64,000 bases of DNA from positions 5,398,547 through 5,462,546 of the forward strand of contig NC_090184.1 in NCBI RefSeq assembly GCF_024679245.1. Reading direction: 5' to 3'. The notes beneath the pieces are model-generated. The model saw nothing but the letters and a program-made list of their open reading frames with translations, was not told the origin of the DNA and did not search any database. The number at the start of each line of letters is the position of its first letter. Position 1 is the first letter of the stretch. This document shows, piece by piece, positions 1 through 11,584 of the stretch. The position numbers and the translations under genes are program-made. The stretch is from Pseudorasbora parva. Its lineage: Eukaryota > Chordata > Actinopteri > Cypriniformes > Gobionidae.

Positions 1-3000
1 GACTCCCCTTTGGCTCCCATTGTCCTCGGTCACCCTTGGCTGGAGTTACATAACCCAAGGGTTGACTGGGGACAAAACTCTGTGTCTGCGTGGAGTGATA
101 AGTGTTATGAGTCTTGTTTGGTGTCTGCTTGTTCGTCTGTGTCTCGTTCTGTTTTTCAGAGTGAGACGGTGAATCTGTCTAACGTGCCTCCGGAGTACCT
201 CGACCTGAAGGAAGTGTTCAGTAAGTCCCGAGCTGCTTCTCTTCCTCCGCATCGTCCCTATGACTGTGCTATAGATTTACTCCCAGGTAAGTCTCCGCCT
301 AAGGGCAAACTATACTCTCTTTCTATTCCAGAGAGGGAGGCCATGGAGAAATATATTTCTGATTCTCTAGCCTCCAAATTCATCCGCCCTTCCTCTTCTC
401 CAGCGGGGGCGGGGTTCTTCTTCGTGGGGAAGAAGGATGGTTCTCTGCGACCTTGCATTGATTACCGAGGGCTGAATAACATCACGGTAAAGAATACCTA
501 TCCTTTGCCGTTGATGTCTTCAGCTTTCGAGAGGTTACAGGGAGCATCCGTCTTCACGAAGTTGGACTTACGTAACGCTTATCATTTGGTTCGCATCAGG
601 GAGGGGGATGAATGGAAAACCGCATTTAACACCCCCAGGGGGCATTTTGAATATTTGGTCATGCCTTTCGGCCTTTCCAACTCCCCAGCGGTTTTCCAGG
701 CACTCGTCAATGATGTGTTGAGAGACATGGTCGACCAATTCATATATGTCTACCTGGATGACATTTTGATTTTTTCTTCGTCTCTCCAGGAACATGTTCG
801 ACACGTCAGACGAGTGCTTCAGAGGTTGCTAGAGAATGGGCTTTTTGTCAAGGCGGAGAAATGCGCTTTTCATGCACAGTCTGTTCCTTTTTTAGGGTAC
901 ATCGTGTCATCGGAGGGAATGCGCATGGATCCCGACAAGGTTAAGGCTGTGATGGATTGGCCAAGTCCAGATTCCCGTAAGGCCCTACAGAGGTTTCTGG
1001 GGTTCGCCAATTTCTATCGGCGTTTTATTCGCAATTTCAGCCAACTAGCCGCACCTCTGACTGCCTTGACCTCTCCCCGAACGACGTTCAGGTGGTCCGA
1101 TACAGCCGAGGCTGTATTCGCCAAACTCAAAAGCCGCTTTGTTTCGGCTCCCATCTTAGTCGCCCCTGATTCCACACGTCAGTTCGTGGTAGAGGTCGAC
1201 GCGTCAGAGGTGGGGGTAGGAGCGGTTCTTTCACAGCGCTCTCCCTCAGATGACAAGATGCACCCGTGCGCGTTTTTCTCCCATCGTCTTTCTCCTGCCG
1301 AACGCAATTATGACATTGGTAACAGAGAGTTGTTGGCCGTCAAGTTAGCGTTGGAGGAGTGGCGTCATTGGCTTGAAGGGTCGGGGGTACCTTTTATTGT
1401 ATGGACGGATCATAAGAACCTTGAATATATTAGATCTGCTAAAAGACTCAACTCCAGGCAGGCTCGGTGGGCACTTTTTTTCGGACGTTTTGACTTTGTT
1501 CTCTCGTACCGCCCCGGGTCTAAAAACATCAAACCCGACTCTTTATCTCGTATTTTTGATGCTTCCGAACGCCCGGTTACTCCCGAGTGTATTTTGCCAG
1601 AGAAGATAGTTATCTCTACACTCACATGGGAGATCGAATCGAAGGTCAAAGTGGCCTTAGAAGGGGTAACGCCCCCGCCCGGCGGCCCACCGAGTTGTTT
1701 GTTCGTTCCGGAGGGGTTAAGATCCGAGGTCCTAAAATGGGGTCACTGCTCCAACATTGCTTGTCATCCAGGGGTAAACCGCACTTGCAGTTTAATAAAG
1801 CAACGATTTTGGTGGCCACTTATGGCTCGCGACATTCGCAGTTTTGTTTTGGCTTGCTCGGTCTGTGCGGTTGGTAAGACATCTAACCAACCTCCCCATG
1901 GGTTACTTCAGCCGTTGTCTGTTCCTTCGAGACCCTGGTCCCACATCGCTCTAGATTTTGTTACCGCCCTCCCCCCCTCCCAGGGCAAGACGGTCGTTTT
2001 GACCGTCGTGGACCGATTCTCGAAGGCAGCACATTTCATTCCCTTGCCCAAATTACCCTCAGCCAAGGAGACAGCGGTATCTGTAGTAGACCACGTCTTT
2101 CGGTTACATGGCCTCCCGATGGACGTGGTCTCCGACAGAGGTTCCCAATTTGTGTCCAAATTTTGGCAGGAGTTTTGTAAATTACTAGGAGCCACGGTTA
2201 GTCTGTCTTCGGGTTATCACCCCCAAAGCAACGGTCAGACCGAGAGAGCCAATCAGGATCTGGAAAGAGTGTTGCGATGTTTGGTATCCAAGAATCCTTC
2301 ATCCTGGAGCCAGCAACTCTCTATGGTTGAGTACGCTCATAACTCGTTACCAGTGTCATCTACGGGCCTTTCGCCATTTGAGTGTAGTGTAGGTTACCAG
2401 CCACCTATTTTTCCTAGTCTGGATTCCGAGGTCGCGGTCCCCTCTGTTCACGCCTTTATCCAGAGGTGTCATCGCACATGGACCAGAGCCCGTGAGACTC
2501 TGCTCCAGGTGGGAGCGCGCACCAAGGCTAAAGCCGATCGCCACCGGTCTAAGCCTCCCGTTTACGTCGTCGGTCAAAAAGTGTGGCTTTCTACCAAGAA
2601 CATTCCTCTCCGCTCCGTATCTAATAAACTTGCTCCCAAATTTATCGGCCCGTTCACTGTCACCAAGATCATTAGTCCGGTGACAGTCCGCCTCAAACTC
2701 CCTCCGGCGTACAGGAGGATTCATCCCGCCTTCCATGTATCCAAAATCAAACCTGTTTTTCACTCCCACCTTAATCCGCCAGTCCCGGTTCCCCCACCGC
2801 CGCGACTCGTAGATGGGGAACCAACTTATTCGGTTAATCGCATTCTGGATTCTAGACGGAGGGGACGCGGTTTCCAGTACTTGGTGGACTGGGAAGGTTA
2901 CGGTCCGGAGGAGAGAAGTTGGGTTCCTGCTAGGGACATTCTGGATCACTCCCTTATTGATGATTACAATCAACAGGTAAGGTCGGCTGGGAGCGTCAGG

Positions 3001-3012
3001 GGACGCTCCTAG
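1..3012 (+). CDS. Chromodomain Ty3/gypsy pol polyprotein, 5' truncated by window edge
   Basis: The frame is open from base 1, so the true start lies left of the window; numbering here starts at base 10 (1000 residues). In order there is the C-terminal end of a retropepsin-type protease (LGHPWL, about 6-11), reverse transcriptase (about 95-310, YLDD at 248-251), RNase H (DAS near 397, E440, TDH near 466, D510), an integrase zinc-binding HHCC motif (H579, H586, C616, C619), an integrase core with D649, D709 and E745 (DD35E spacing), and a C-terminal chromodomain (about 940-985, with YLVDWEGY). Pol enzymes copy element RNA into DNA and insert it; the chromodomain is thought to tether integrase to chromatin. 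No internal stop or frameshift interrupts the visible part, so the copy is probably young. Whether gag and the 5' LTR are intact cannot be seen. Confidence 0.95.
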   Translation, partial: DSPLAPIVLGHPWLELHNPRVDWGQNSVSAWSDKCYESCLVSACSSVSRSVFQSETVNLSNVPPEYLDLKEVFSKSRAASLPPHRPYDCAIDLLPGKSPPKGKLYSLSIPEREAMEKYISDSLASKFIRPSSSPAGAGFFFVGKKDGSLRPCIDYRGLNNITVKNTYPLPLMSSAFERLQGASVFTKLDLRNAYHLVRIREGDEWKTAFNTPRGHFEYLVMPFGLSNSPAVFQALVNDVLRDMVDQFIYVYLDDILIFSSSLQEHVRHVRRVLQRLLENGLFVKAEKCAFHAQSVPFLGYIVSSEGMRMDPDKVKAVMDWPSPDSRKALQRFLGFANFYRRFIRNFSQLAAPLTALTSPRTTFRWSDTAEAVFAKLKSRFVSAPILVAPDSTRQFVVEVDASEVGVGAVLSQRSPSDDKMHPCAFFSHRLSPAERNYDIGNRELLAVKLALEEWRHWLEGSGVPFIVWTDHKNLEYIRSAKRLNSRQARWALFFGRFDFVLSYRPGSKNIKPDSLSRIFDASERPVTPECILPEKIVISTLTWEIESKVKVALEGVTPPPGGPPSCLFVPEGLRSEVLKWGHCSNIACHPGVNRTCSLIKQRFWWPLMARDIRSFVLACSVCAVGKTSNQPPHGLLQPLSVPSRPWSHIALDFVTALPPSQGKTVVLTVVDRFSKAAHFIPLPKLPSAKETAVSVVDHVFRLHGLPMDVVSDRGSQFVSKFWQEFCKLLGATVSLSSGYHPQSNGQTERANQDLERVLRCLVSKNPSSWSQQLSMVEYAHNSLPVSSTGLSPFECSVGYQPPIFPSLDSEVAVPSVHAFIQRCHRTWTRARETLLQVGARTKAKADRHRSKPPVYVVGQKVWLSTKNIPLRSVSNKLAPKFIGPFTVTKIISPVTVRLKLPPAYRRIHPAFHVSKIKPVFHSHLNPPVPVPPPPRLVDGEPTYSVNRILDSRRRGRGFQYLVDWEGYGPEERSWVPARDILDHSLIDDYNQQVRSAGSVRGRS

Positions 3013-3024
3013 GGGGAGGGGTAC
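3011..3024 (+). promoter_or_regulatory. Polypurine tract of the gypsy element
   Basis: A purine run (AGGGGGAGGGG) sits immediately before the 3' LTR and overlaps the pol stop codon. In LTR retrotransposons this position primes plus-strand DNA synthesis. The call rests on position and composition. Confidence 0.75.
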
Positions 3025-3434
3025 TGTCACGGTTCATGGATTCCCTGTCTCACTCTTGGGTGCGTGTTGAATGTAGGTGAGGGCGGAGCCTGGGATTGGC
3101 TCATCACGCACCTGTGGCTGGTCACCTTCACCCTATTTAGTCTCTCTGTTTCTCTCTTGTCTTTGTCAGAGCGTTGTTGGATGTTTCCCCTTGTGTCTCT
3201 GTGTTGGTTGTCGTTTCCCCCTTCCGTGAAACGCTGGATCCCTTCCCGGATTACCTCTACCGATCTCCCGAGTCACAGCTGCTCACAGCCTGCCCGTGTC
3301 GCCAACAGAGCCTCTCTCACTGCTCCGTCTTACCCGGACTTCTTCAGTGTTCTGAGTTTTGACTTCTGTGACACTATCTGTCAAATTAAACTGAGTTACT
3401 TGCAATTGAATCCTGCCTCTGTGAATCCGTTACA
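3025..3434 (+). repeat. 3' LTR of the gypsy element
   Basis: The LTR begins TGTCACGG and ends CCGTTACA, a near-perfect short terminal inverted repeat of the TG...CA type, right after the polypurine tract. The length is 410 bp. It has a TATA-like stretch (CCCTATTTAG) near 3130 and an AATTAAA-type stretch near 3384 that could serve polyadenylation. The ORFs inside it look spurious. The 5' LTR is outside the window, so LTR-LTR divergence and the target duplication cannot be judged. Confidence 0.85.
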
Positions 3435-3950
3435 GACTTTGACAAAGCCAGACCCCATACTGAATCAATCACAGCATCATGGCTGCATAAAAGAAGGATT
3501 CGGGTACTGAAGTGGCCAGCCAGCAGTCCAGATCTTTCACCCATAGAAAACATTTGGCGCATCATAAAGAGAAAGATGTGACAAAGAAGACCTAAGAAGA
3601 CCCTTCTAAGCAACTAGAAGCCTGTATTAGACAACAATGGGTCAAAAATCCTATTCCTAAACTTGGGCAATTTGTCTCCTCAGTCCCCAGACGTTTTAAA
3701 AAAATAGAGGGGATGCCACACAGGGGTAAACATGGCCTTGTGTCAACTTTTTTGAGATGTGTTGATGTCATGAAATTTAAAATCAACTTATTTTTCCCTT
3801 AAAATGATACATTTTCTCAGTTTACACATTTGATGTGTCATCTTTATTGTATTCGGAATAAAATATTGAAAATTGAAACTCCCACATAATTGCACTCTAT
3901 TTTATTCACGATTTGTACAGTCCCAATTTTTTTGGAATCGGGTTTGTAAA
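3435..3950 (+). mobile_element. Tc1/mariner relic that received the gypsy insertion
   Basis: Translated pieces resemble the C-terminal part of a Tc1 transposase: a degenerate WPASSPDLSPIENIW-like motif near 3511-3555 holding the third catalytic acidic residue, then QQWVKNPIPKLGQF near 3633-3675. Stops and frameshifts break the frame. The right end (near 3925-3948) is a TIR-like segment (AATTTTTTTGGAATCGGG). The gypsy LTR abuts its 5' side directly, so gypsy inserted into this older copy. Confidence 0.7.
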
Positions 3951-4815
3951 TATGTAATACATCTTATATTACATACAATATGTTTTTTCATTTTCAGAGA
4001 CATTAGTGCTTTCCAAAGCTGACGTTACTATAAGATCTGCCATTTTGCCCGAGATTTTTATCTTTGTCTCTAATTGTATTGCAAACAGACATTACTCAGA
4101 GCTTGAACCCGCAGATGTTACGGATGTGAGTAACGGAAACAACAACAAGTCTTAATCCCCACTCAGAGCAGGCCACACTCCCTTCAGAAAGCACTGTCAC
4201 TCTCCTGATAATGGCTGGGTATGGACCTGTGCTAGACAGAGAGGGAGGTGAACCTTCTTTATCAGGGTTTCCAACACTTTTAATCCTTTAATGATGGAGC
4301 CAAAGTGGCTGAGACACTGGATCGGTTGGAGCTAAATGTTATAATCCTGTTTACCCCTAAACGGAGACTACAGCATCTTCCTCCCAAAGGCCGTTGCTTA
4401 GAGAACCGCCACACTGAGGAAAGAGATCAGGGGAAATGATCTAAAATGTTGTTGAGTGGGGAATGGTCGTGAAAGGTGAGCCATTGGAAGTCATGAATTG
4501 GTTGCGAGAGCTTAATTAATCTAACTGCTAATGTGTGTTGAAAGATATTTTAGCGTGATACCATGTAATTCTGGTGGATAGAGCATCTACACCCAAAGGG
4601 AAATAACTAAAATGTTTCTCTTTCACAGCTCAAGAGACGTGGACCTAGGAGAATTTAGTTAGTTATGCTTCTTTTACGTAACAGAAATACTTTGTCTCAG
4701 ATGTTTTTCATAAAATGAAATCATACAGTAAAGGTATAAAGCTTTAAAATGAATGTGGATATAGGTAAGCTCAGATTTTTTGGGAAAATTTGATAAAAAA
4801 AAGAACCTAATTAAT
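3951..4815. other. Intergenic, no gene recognised
   Basis: This is AT-rich single-copy-looking sequence. I see no credible open frame, splice-flanked exon, RNA gene or recognisable repeat. Confidence 0.5.
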
Positions 4816-4819
4816 ATTA

Positions 4820-6070
4820 TACCCCGATCAGGCATAACATTATGAGCACCTCCTAATATTGTGTTGGTCCCCCATCTGCTGCCAGAACAGCCCTGACCCG
4901 TCGAGGCATGGACTCCACTTGACCCCTGAAGGTGTGCTGTGGTATCTGGCACCAATATGTTAGCAGCAGATTCTTTAAGTCCTGTAAGTTGCAAAGTGGG
5001 GCCTCCATGGATTGGACTTGTGTGTTCAGCACATAGGCCAGCCTTGGCTCCTCACGTGCATCAATGAGCCTTGGCAGTCCATGACCCTGTGGCCGGTTCT
5101 CCAGCGTTCCTTCTTTGGAGCACTTCTGATAGATACTGACCACTGCAGACAATTTTTCCTGCTTCTATCACATCAACTTTTATGACAAAATGTTCACTTG
5201 CTGCCTAATATATCCCACCCACTACACTGTAAAAAGTAATTGTTGAATCTACTAAAGAAAAACTTAACACACAAATGTACTACCAATTAATGATCTTTTA
5301 ACATTTTATTGCTAACACTTCTGACAAATTTTTTATTGTGTTGATATAATGCCTCTATATTTGTGACAATATCAAACAATTGACCATGCTTGAGTCACAC
5401 ACAGACTTCAACATTAGCATGCAAAACACAACAATGGTAAAAAAAAATTTTTTAAAGACCATTACAAGTTCATTTGCTGTCATTATTGGGGTTATACTGA
5501 TAAAATGGTAAAATAAAGCCAAAAATAATAAAACAGAGTTACGATTGCCCTGTGATTCATTTATTCATGCTGCAATGCATTCTGGGAGTACACTTCCTCA
5601 GCTCACAGATAGAATTATGTCGACTTGAATGGTTTAAGTAAGATCAACTTGATGCAGTTAAGCTTACTTAACTGAGTGTTAAGTTCAGCTTACTTGAGAT
5701 TTTTAAGGCAATCAGTTTCCACACATTCTTCTAGTAAAATGAATAAGTAGACATTAAAAGAACTAGTTAAAATAACTATTTTGTTTGAGTTCTGCTTACA
5801 AACCCCAACTTATATATGTAAGTTGGCTGAACTTTTGAAATTGAGTTACTTGTACTAAGTTTTATGGTAACCTCTACAAGTACACAAGTTATCTCTACAA
5901 AGTAGAAGTAAGTAGTATCAAGTCAAAAATGATATGTTTACTAATTTGCTTGAACATTTTGAGGCAATCAGTAAGTAAAGTCAACTTATTACTTTTTACA
6001 GTGTAACAGGTGTCGTGATGAAGAGATAATCAGTGTTATTCACTTTATAATATTATGCCTGTTTGGTGTA
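4820..6070 (-). mobile_element. Internally deleted Tc1 element (family A), split by a nested element
   Basis: Minus-strand translation joins the N-terminal helix-turn-helix part of a Tc1 transposase (SAVVSIYQK...ENRPQGHG) directly to its C-terminal end (VESMPRRVRAVL). Only about 100 codons remain and the catalytic core is missing. The left end carries GATCAGGCATAACATTATGA and the right end a matching ATAATATTATGCCTG, the TIRs of the family. Other fragments of the same family lie at 53268-53470 and 56160-56490. Another element is inserted at 5225-6003. Transposition-dead. Confidence 0.8.
5225..6003. mobile_element. CACTG-ended non-autonomous DNA transposon with TA target duplication
   Basis: A 779-bp insertion has inverted ends starting CACTGTAAAAAGTAAT on both sides. 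It is flanked by TA (5223-5224 and 6004-6005); removing it restores the continuous Tc1 sequence CACTAACAGG. The ends resemble CACTA/CMC-type elements, but I could not assign a superfamily. It has no coding capacity. Confidence 0.8.
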
Positions 6071-6074
6071 TATA

Positions 6075-6480
6075 AACGGAGAACTTTTATATTGTTACAA
6101 ATAAATTCAGTTTCACATAAATGCGGTTCTTTTGAAATTTCTATTCACCAAATATCCTTAAAAATGTATTACAATCCCTATCATTTATTCTGATGATGAC
6201 AAAGCTGAAAATGCAGTATATCAGAATTATTAACTAAAAATTCGATACTATAAATCAGATAAGTCAGATATATATTAGAATGATTTCTGAAGGATCATTT
6301 GACACTAAGACTGGAGTAATGATGCTTAAAATTCAGCTTTGATCACAGGAATAAATTATACTGTAATAGAAAACATTTATTCTAAACTCTAATAATATTT
6401 CATTATATTTTTTTTTAATCAAAAGAATCAGCCTAGGTGAGCATGAAAGACTTTCAATTGAAAATGCTATCATGCAGATA
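6075..6480. repeat. Abundant teleost interspersed repeat (TTTCTGAAGGATCAT family)
   Basis: It contains hallmark segments of a very common fish repeat: ATGATTTCTGAAGGATCAT, GACTGGAGTAATGATGCT and AATTCAGCTTTGATCACAGG. Further copies lie near 18010-18240, 20530-20760 (reverse) and 55400-55510. I recognise the family by its consensus wording but cannot give its name. Confidence 0.65.
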
Positions 6481-7680
6481 TTGTGATGAATATGTCATAG
6501 TCTTTATTTTAAATCTATTTTTAATTGTATGTTGAATGCTGTGTATTCTGTAATACGTTTCAACAGATAGATAGCTCCACCCGTACTTGCGTGAGAGAGC
6601 AGTCTAGTTTGATTGGCAGGTGTTGGATGAGGTGGCTGACTCATTATCAAGTGGGTCACATGCTCCACCCACTCTGACCTCCACCTGTCGAGATTTCATT
6701 CAGATCAACTCGCTAGGCTCCTCTACACCCCAGTCCAGCAGCATGAGCATTACCAGGAGATAGTTCCAGAATAAACACTTCAAATAAACATTTTCATTTT
6801 CAATGTTCATGTTTTTTTTTTTTTACTCGATTACAATGCTATTCTTTTGGAGTCTCTAATAATCTTGTAGTGCAGGTAAGCATGAAGAGGTTGAAAGCTA
6901 ATAAATTATGTACTGTACAGAAGTGCCTTGGTAATTACTGGGTAAGAACATTTTACATAATGCATTTTGACAAGTAGACAAAAAGAATAATTAAGGTGTG
7001 GCTTGACAGCCGGTTCATCAGAGAGAAAAAACTTCTTTGACATGAGCGACACAGGCCTGTACAAGTACTGTGGCCCTGACTATTGTCCAATTAAAGAAAG
7101 GTTCATCCAAAAATAAAAACTCTGCCATTATTTACTCACGGTCAGTCAAACCCTCTATGCTTTTTTCTTTAACAAAAAATACAATTTCTACATTTTTATT
7201 TTATTTTATATATAGGCTATTGCATTTTCTATCTCTATAAAGTACATGACGGTCTTTAATAATGCTTAGTACTTATCTGAGTATGTCACTACGTCACATT
7301 TTTAAAAATGTTTCTTATTGTCAATATGTGGCATTTTTGTGAAAAATTATGTTTTATTAATATATTATGCTATGTCCTCGTAAGTTGTGACTCAATTGTG
7401 TAAAATAAAAATAAAAAATGTCCATGAAATTACATGTATAGGCATTTTTTTAGGTTTCAGGATTTAGGATTTAACCTAACTTTGTTTAAAAATTATGTTA
7501 TGAAAGATGTAACAGTACTACTTGATATACCATTTCACTTTATGCAAGTGAAGTTAATAAACGGGAGGAGTACGCCCATCTAATCTTTCAATTAATACCA
7601 AGGTATAAAACCAGCAGCTTACCTCTTCCCCTTTTTAGTTCCTGAAGCATCCCTCTTCCTCCCCTGCTCCTCCTTTTGTA
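6481..7680. other. Intergenic, no gene recognised
   Basis: Mostly AT-rich. The stretch 6560-6780 is less AT-rich and has several E-box-like CACCTG and CAGGTG sites, but nothing shows function. A short TTAA-MITE-like remnant (GGTTCATCCAAAAATAAAAA) lies near 7100. Confidence 0.4.
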
Positions 7681-7689
7681 CAATTGTGC

Positions 7690-7800
7690 ACACCACATTG
7701 GTGGTGGTTGAGGAGAGATCCCTGACATGAGTGCAAAGCGCTGGGTGTACAGTAGTACATATGAAAGCGCTCTATAAATGACTCATTCATTCATTATTTT
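7690..7800 (+). repeat. SINE/LINE-like 3' tail
   Basis: The text GCAAAGCGCTGGGTGTAC...GAAAGCGCTCTATAAATGA followed by a CATT simple tail resembles the conserved 3' end shared by several fish LINEs and SINEs. No open reading frame is attached, so this is a truncated or non-autonomous copy. Confidence 0.5.
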
Positions 7801-8852
7801 ATTCATTCAATTTGCCTGTTATAGGGGGGCAATCGGAGCACGGGTAGAATATACTCTCCGAGCCCCTCTATACCCGACAGCAAGCCAAATCTGTTTACCA
7901 CTTTCACTAAGATTATATGGGCACACAAACTCGTGAATATGTGGGTAAATTGGCCATCCATGGGTTTTCCCATGCAATGCAATTTATACACGTTATCTAA
8001 TCATATTAACGCGTTCTTGGAGCAACATGTAATGAAAGAAAGTGTAATAGTGGGCAACATTTTCATTTTTTTTTTTTTTTTTACGATATTTCAATTTAAT
8101 ATCTAACATTTTACAGGAACATTGATATGTAATTTCTTTCCCTATTCACTTGTTGCCTGATAAACTTAAGTCCTAGTCTCTTTATTAAGGACATTTATGA
8201 AATCAATGCCCTGTTTTGAAAGTCATATTTTGATTAGAAACCCCATAACATTTTCTTGTGATGTTGATTTATGACAAACAATAAGAAAATTAGTCAGATT
8301 TAAATGGTAATTACATTTGAGTGTTAAATTTGATCATTCAGTCATTTTTAAAGATCAGGAAGTTGTTGACAATGATAGTTTTGTGTGAGTTTGTGTGATT
8401 TTATTATGCACTTAAAATCTTTCCCCCTGGATTTCAGAAACTCAATATAGTTCAAAAACTATAATTATGCTAATTAAAATGATTACTAATGAAAATATAT
8501 GAACTTAACTTAAAACATCTGCAACCAGTGGCTTTGCCTTTGGCATTGTCCTTTCAAAATGACAATTTGGGAGCGAATTTAAACAAATCAAGGCGGGAAG
8601 CACGTGAAATAACCAAGCGCTGGGTAGAATCAACCAAGCATTGTGACCCAGCAGGTTTAAACCGACGACTGGAAATTTGAAACTACCCAATGGTGTTTAA
8701 AATGTGATCAAATAAACCAACAAAAATTACCCAACAGTCTTAACCCAGCATTTTGTAAACGTGAGCATTGCGATCATTTGGCGTTTAAAAAAAAAATACA
8801 ACCCATGAAATTATATTCATATGACATGCTGAAACATATGCCACTGTATCTG
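7801..8852. other. Intergenic, no gene recognised
   Basis: It has a poly-T run near 8069-8082. Around 8620-8760 are degenerate pieces of the same ACCCAGCATTTT family that forms the palindrome just downstream. Nothing coding. Confidence 0.4.
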
Positions 8853-9024
8853 CACTCTAAAAAATGCTGGGTTAAAAACAACCCAAGTTGGGTTGAAAAT
8901 GGACAAACCCAGAAATTGGTTTGTTTGAACGGGTCCATTTACTAGGGTTCAAACAACCCAATTTCTGGGTTTGTCCATTTCCAACCTAACTTGGGTTGTT
9001 TTTAACCCAGCATTTTTTAGAGTG
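8853..9024. mobile_element. Near-perfect fold-back MITE
   Basis: A 172-bp palindrome whose left arm starts CACTCTAAAAAATGCTGGGT and whose right arm is its reverse complement with only a few mismatches, around a short central loop. This is typical of a non-autonomous terminal-inverted-repeat transposon. Related copies are at 17143-17308 and (one end only) 50080-50140. Confidence 0.85.
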
Positions 9025-9224
9025 TGGGATGAAGACATTTCACACGCGACGCAAGCAGAACACCCGCATGTGAACTCCTCCGTCAATGCTCAGGGCTATC
9101 ATGGTTGTCATGTCAACAAATGCGCGCGATACATCCCCTGATGTAGGATGACGACAGTAGAGGACAATACTGTCTCCCAACTGTAGGGGGACCCCAAGAG
9201 CAAAAGTTACCTAGTGGTGCCTTA

Positions 9225-9955
9225 ACATTCAACAAACAATACCCCATAATGACAAAGTGAAAGAAGTTTGTTTGAAATCTTTACAAATGTATTAAAAATA
9301 AAAAACAAACAAACAAACAAAAAATCACATGTACATAAGAATTCACAGCCTTTGTTCAATACTTTGTTGAAGCACCTTTGGCACCAATTACAGCCTCAAG
9401 TCTTTTTGAGTTTGATGCTCTAAGCTTGGCACACCTATTTTTGGGCAGGTTCTCCTGTTCTTCTTTGCAGGACTTCTCAAGCTCCATCAGGTTGGATGGG
9501 GAGCGCCGGTCCACAGCCATTTTCAGATCTCTCCATAGATGTTCAGTTGGGTTCAAGTCTGGGCTCTGGCTGGGCCACTCAAGGACATTCACGGAGTCGT
9601 CCCGTAGCCACTCCTTTGTTATCTTGGCTGAGTGCTTTGGGTCGTTGTCCTGTTATAGGATGAACCTTCGTCCCAGTCTGAGGTCCAGAGCGCTCTGGAG
9701 CAGGTTTTCATCAAGGATGTCTCTGTACATTACTGCATTCATCTTTTCCTCGATCCTGACTAGTCTCCCACTTCCAGCCGCTGAAAAACATCCCCACAGC
9801 ATGATGCTGCCACCACCATGCTTCACTGTAAACTTCCCCAGATCTGTGCCTCGAGACAATCCTGTCTCTGAGGTCTACAGACAGTTGTATAATAGCAAAG
9901 ATGCACCCCCTTTAGTTACTATTGCTTTGTCCAACAAGCTCTCTCCCACATGACA
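9225..9955 (-). mobile_element. Tc1/mariner relic (family B)
   Basis: Two minus-strand frames carry transposase: 9653-9859 ([17 protein letters not shown], central catalytic region) and 9356-9592 ([18 protein letters not shown], with the third catalytic acidic residue; ends GASTKY). They are separated by stops and frame changes near 9600-9655, and the N-terminal half is missing. A pseudogenised copy with no transposition activity expected. Confidence 0.85.
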
Positions 9956-10177
9956 AGACTCTCTTACAACACTCACGTTTTCACACAGACAGGACAGAGC
10001 AAGTCTCAACTCTAAAATTTGTCTTTAAAAAAAAAGAAATGTAAACAATAAATGCTGTTTTGTAGCTCTTCAATGCATGATGACAGGTCGCTGTAACGCC
10101 TCAGTTAAAGCTGCTTGTGAACCGATCATCTCTTCCTTCTAGTTAATTTATATCAATTAAACATGAATGAACTTGAA

Positions 10178-10300
10178 CGAACAAACTAACGAACAAACTA
10201 ACGAACAAACTAACGAACTAACTAACCAACCAACTAACCAACTAACCAACCAACCAACCAACCAACCAACCAACCAACCAACCAACCAACCAACCAACCA
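10178..10300 (+). repeat. Compound tetranucleotide microsatellite (AACG/AACT then AACC)
   Basis: Units of ACGAACAAACTA grade into a pure (AACC)n stretch. The Thr/Asn/Gln-rich open frame across it is only the translation of the repeat. Confidence 0.9.
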
Positions 10301-11270
10301 TTTATTTATTGGATATTGTCAGAAGTCAGCAGTGGAATGTCCTTGTATGGGAAACAGCTGCAATGAAACACTTCAGAAATTCTCCTTTTGTCTTCCAGAA
10401 CAAAAGGAAGAAAGTAATTTAGGTTTAGATCTACGCATGGGTCAGAAATGGTATTTTTGAGTGAACTATCCCTTTATCTGTCCGTCAAAATTGTTATAAG
10501 AACTAAGGTTTGCCTGGTTTTCTGTAGACAATAACGAAAGCGCACATTTCATTCTCTCTGCCAATTGAAAAACATGTTTAACATATTTAAGAGAATGGCA
10601 CTGAAGCCAATCCCAGACTTGTTTTCATATGACATATCACAATGAATTCCCATGTGTTTACGTGTACAATATGAGAACACTTTGATTTTAGGTGTAACAG
10701 CACAGTTTCACAAAGTGAGGATTTTGATACGAACAGACAGAAATAGATTGACACACAAAATTCCAGAGTTTCTCTGGAGCCAAGCCAAGTGGGTGGCATT
10801 AGGTGAACCCATGCTCTGTTCGCAGAACCCCTGTATCACGGCCCGCTCTTATCTCACAAACCAAAACAATGTCTCCACACAGATTACCATTATTAAGTGG
10901 CATGACATTGTTGTATAGATAGAAATATGCGGGTGGATATGTCCTGGTTGGGTGGATCCGCAAGCTTCAACGGAAAGAAAGGGGCTAAATCCAGAACAAG
11001 TTTGATGTCAGACTGCACCTGACAGGTTTGAGTTTTAGATAATAGCTGAAACCTGTTTCAATCAGTTGTAATGGGAAGTGGAGAATTTCTGCCATATCAC
11101 TGATGTTTGAAATACTAAATTCATTTCCATCAATCACAGAACGAAACTGTTGCTCAATAGAAACATTCCTGCAGTAACATTAGTATGAAGTTATGCAGTA
11201 AGGCATGCAGATATCATAAGGACATTATTATATGATAGAATTGATTAAATGCTCATAAAATGGAGGTTGA
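10301..11270. other. Intergenic, no gene recognised
   Basis: A TTAA-MITE end-like segment (GAGTGAACTATCCCTTTAT) lies near 10459-10478. Otherwise no exon, RNA gene or named repeat could be supported. Confidence 0.4.
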
Positions 11271-11273
11271 ATA

Positions 11274-11490
11274 CACTATAAAAAATTTTTTAAAAAAAGT
11301 TGAAAAACCTTAAAAGTATATAAGGCAACCAGCTGCAGAACATGTTTGTGTTTTCTCAATGTAGGGTCAATAGTTATACAAATTTTGTTTGAGTTATCTC
11401 AACTTTTTTCATGTTAAATAGTAAATAGTTAGTAAATAAACTTTTATAGCTGAATTTGTCATACAAAACATAAGTTGTATTTTTACAGTG
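11274..11490. mobile_element. Short CACTG-family MITE
   Basis: The ends CACTATAAAAAATTTT and TATTTTTACAGTG form an imperfect TIR, flanked by TA on each side (11272-11273 and 11491-11492). This is the same end type and duplication as the 779-bp element at 5225-6003. Confidence 0.65.
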
Positions 11491-11584
11491 TAACTATATA
11501 TACAGTTTATGTATATATAGTTATTAAACTTTCAATCTGAGTATATAATAGATTCTCTCTAGAGTACATAATAGACACTCTCCA

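Noticed and set aside
2356..3030. 224-codon minus-strand frame
   Set aside because: It is the antisense shadow of the gypsy integrase/chromodomain region.
9378..9953. 191-codon plus-strand frame
   Set aside because: Antisense of a Tc1 transposase relic.
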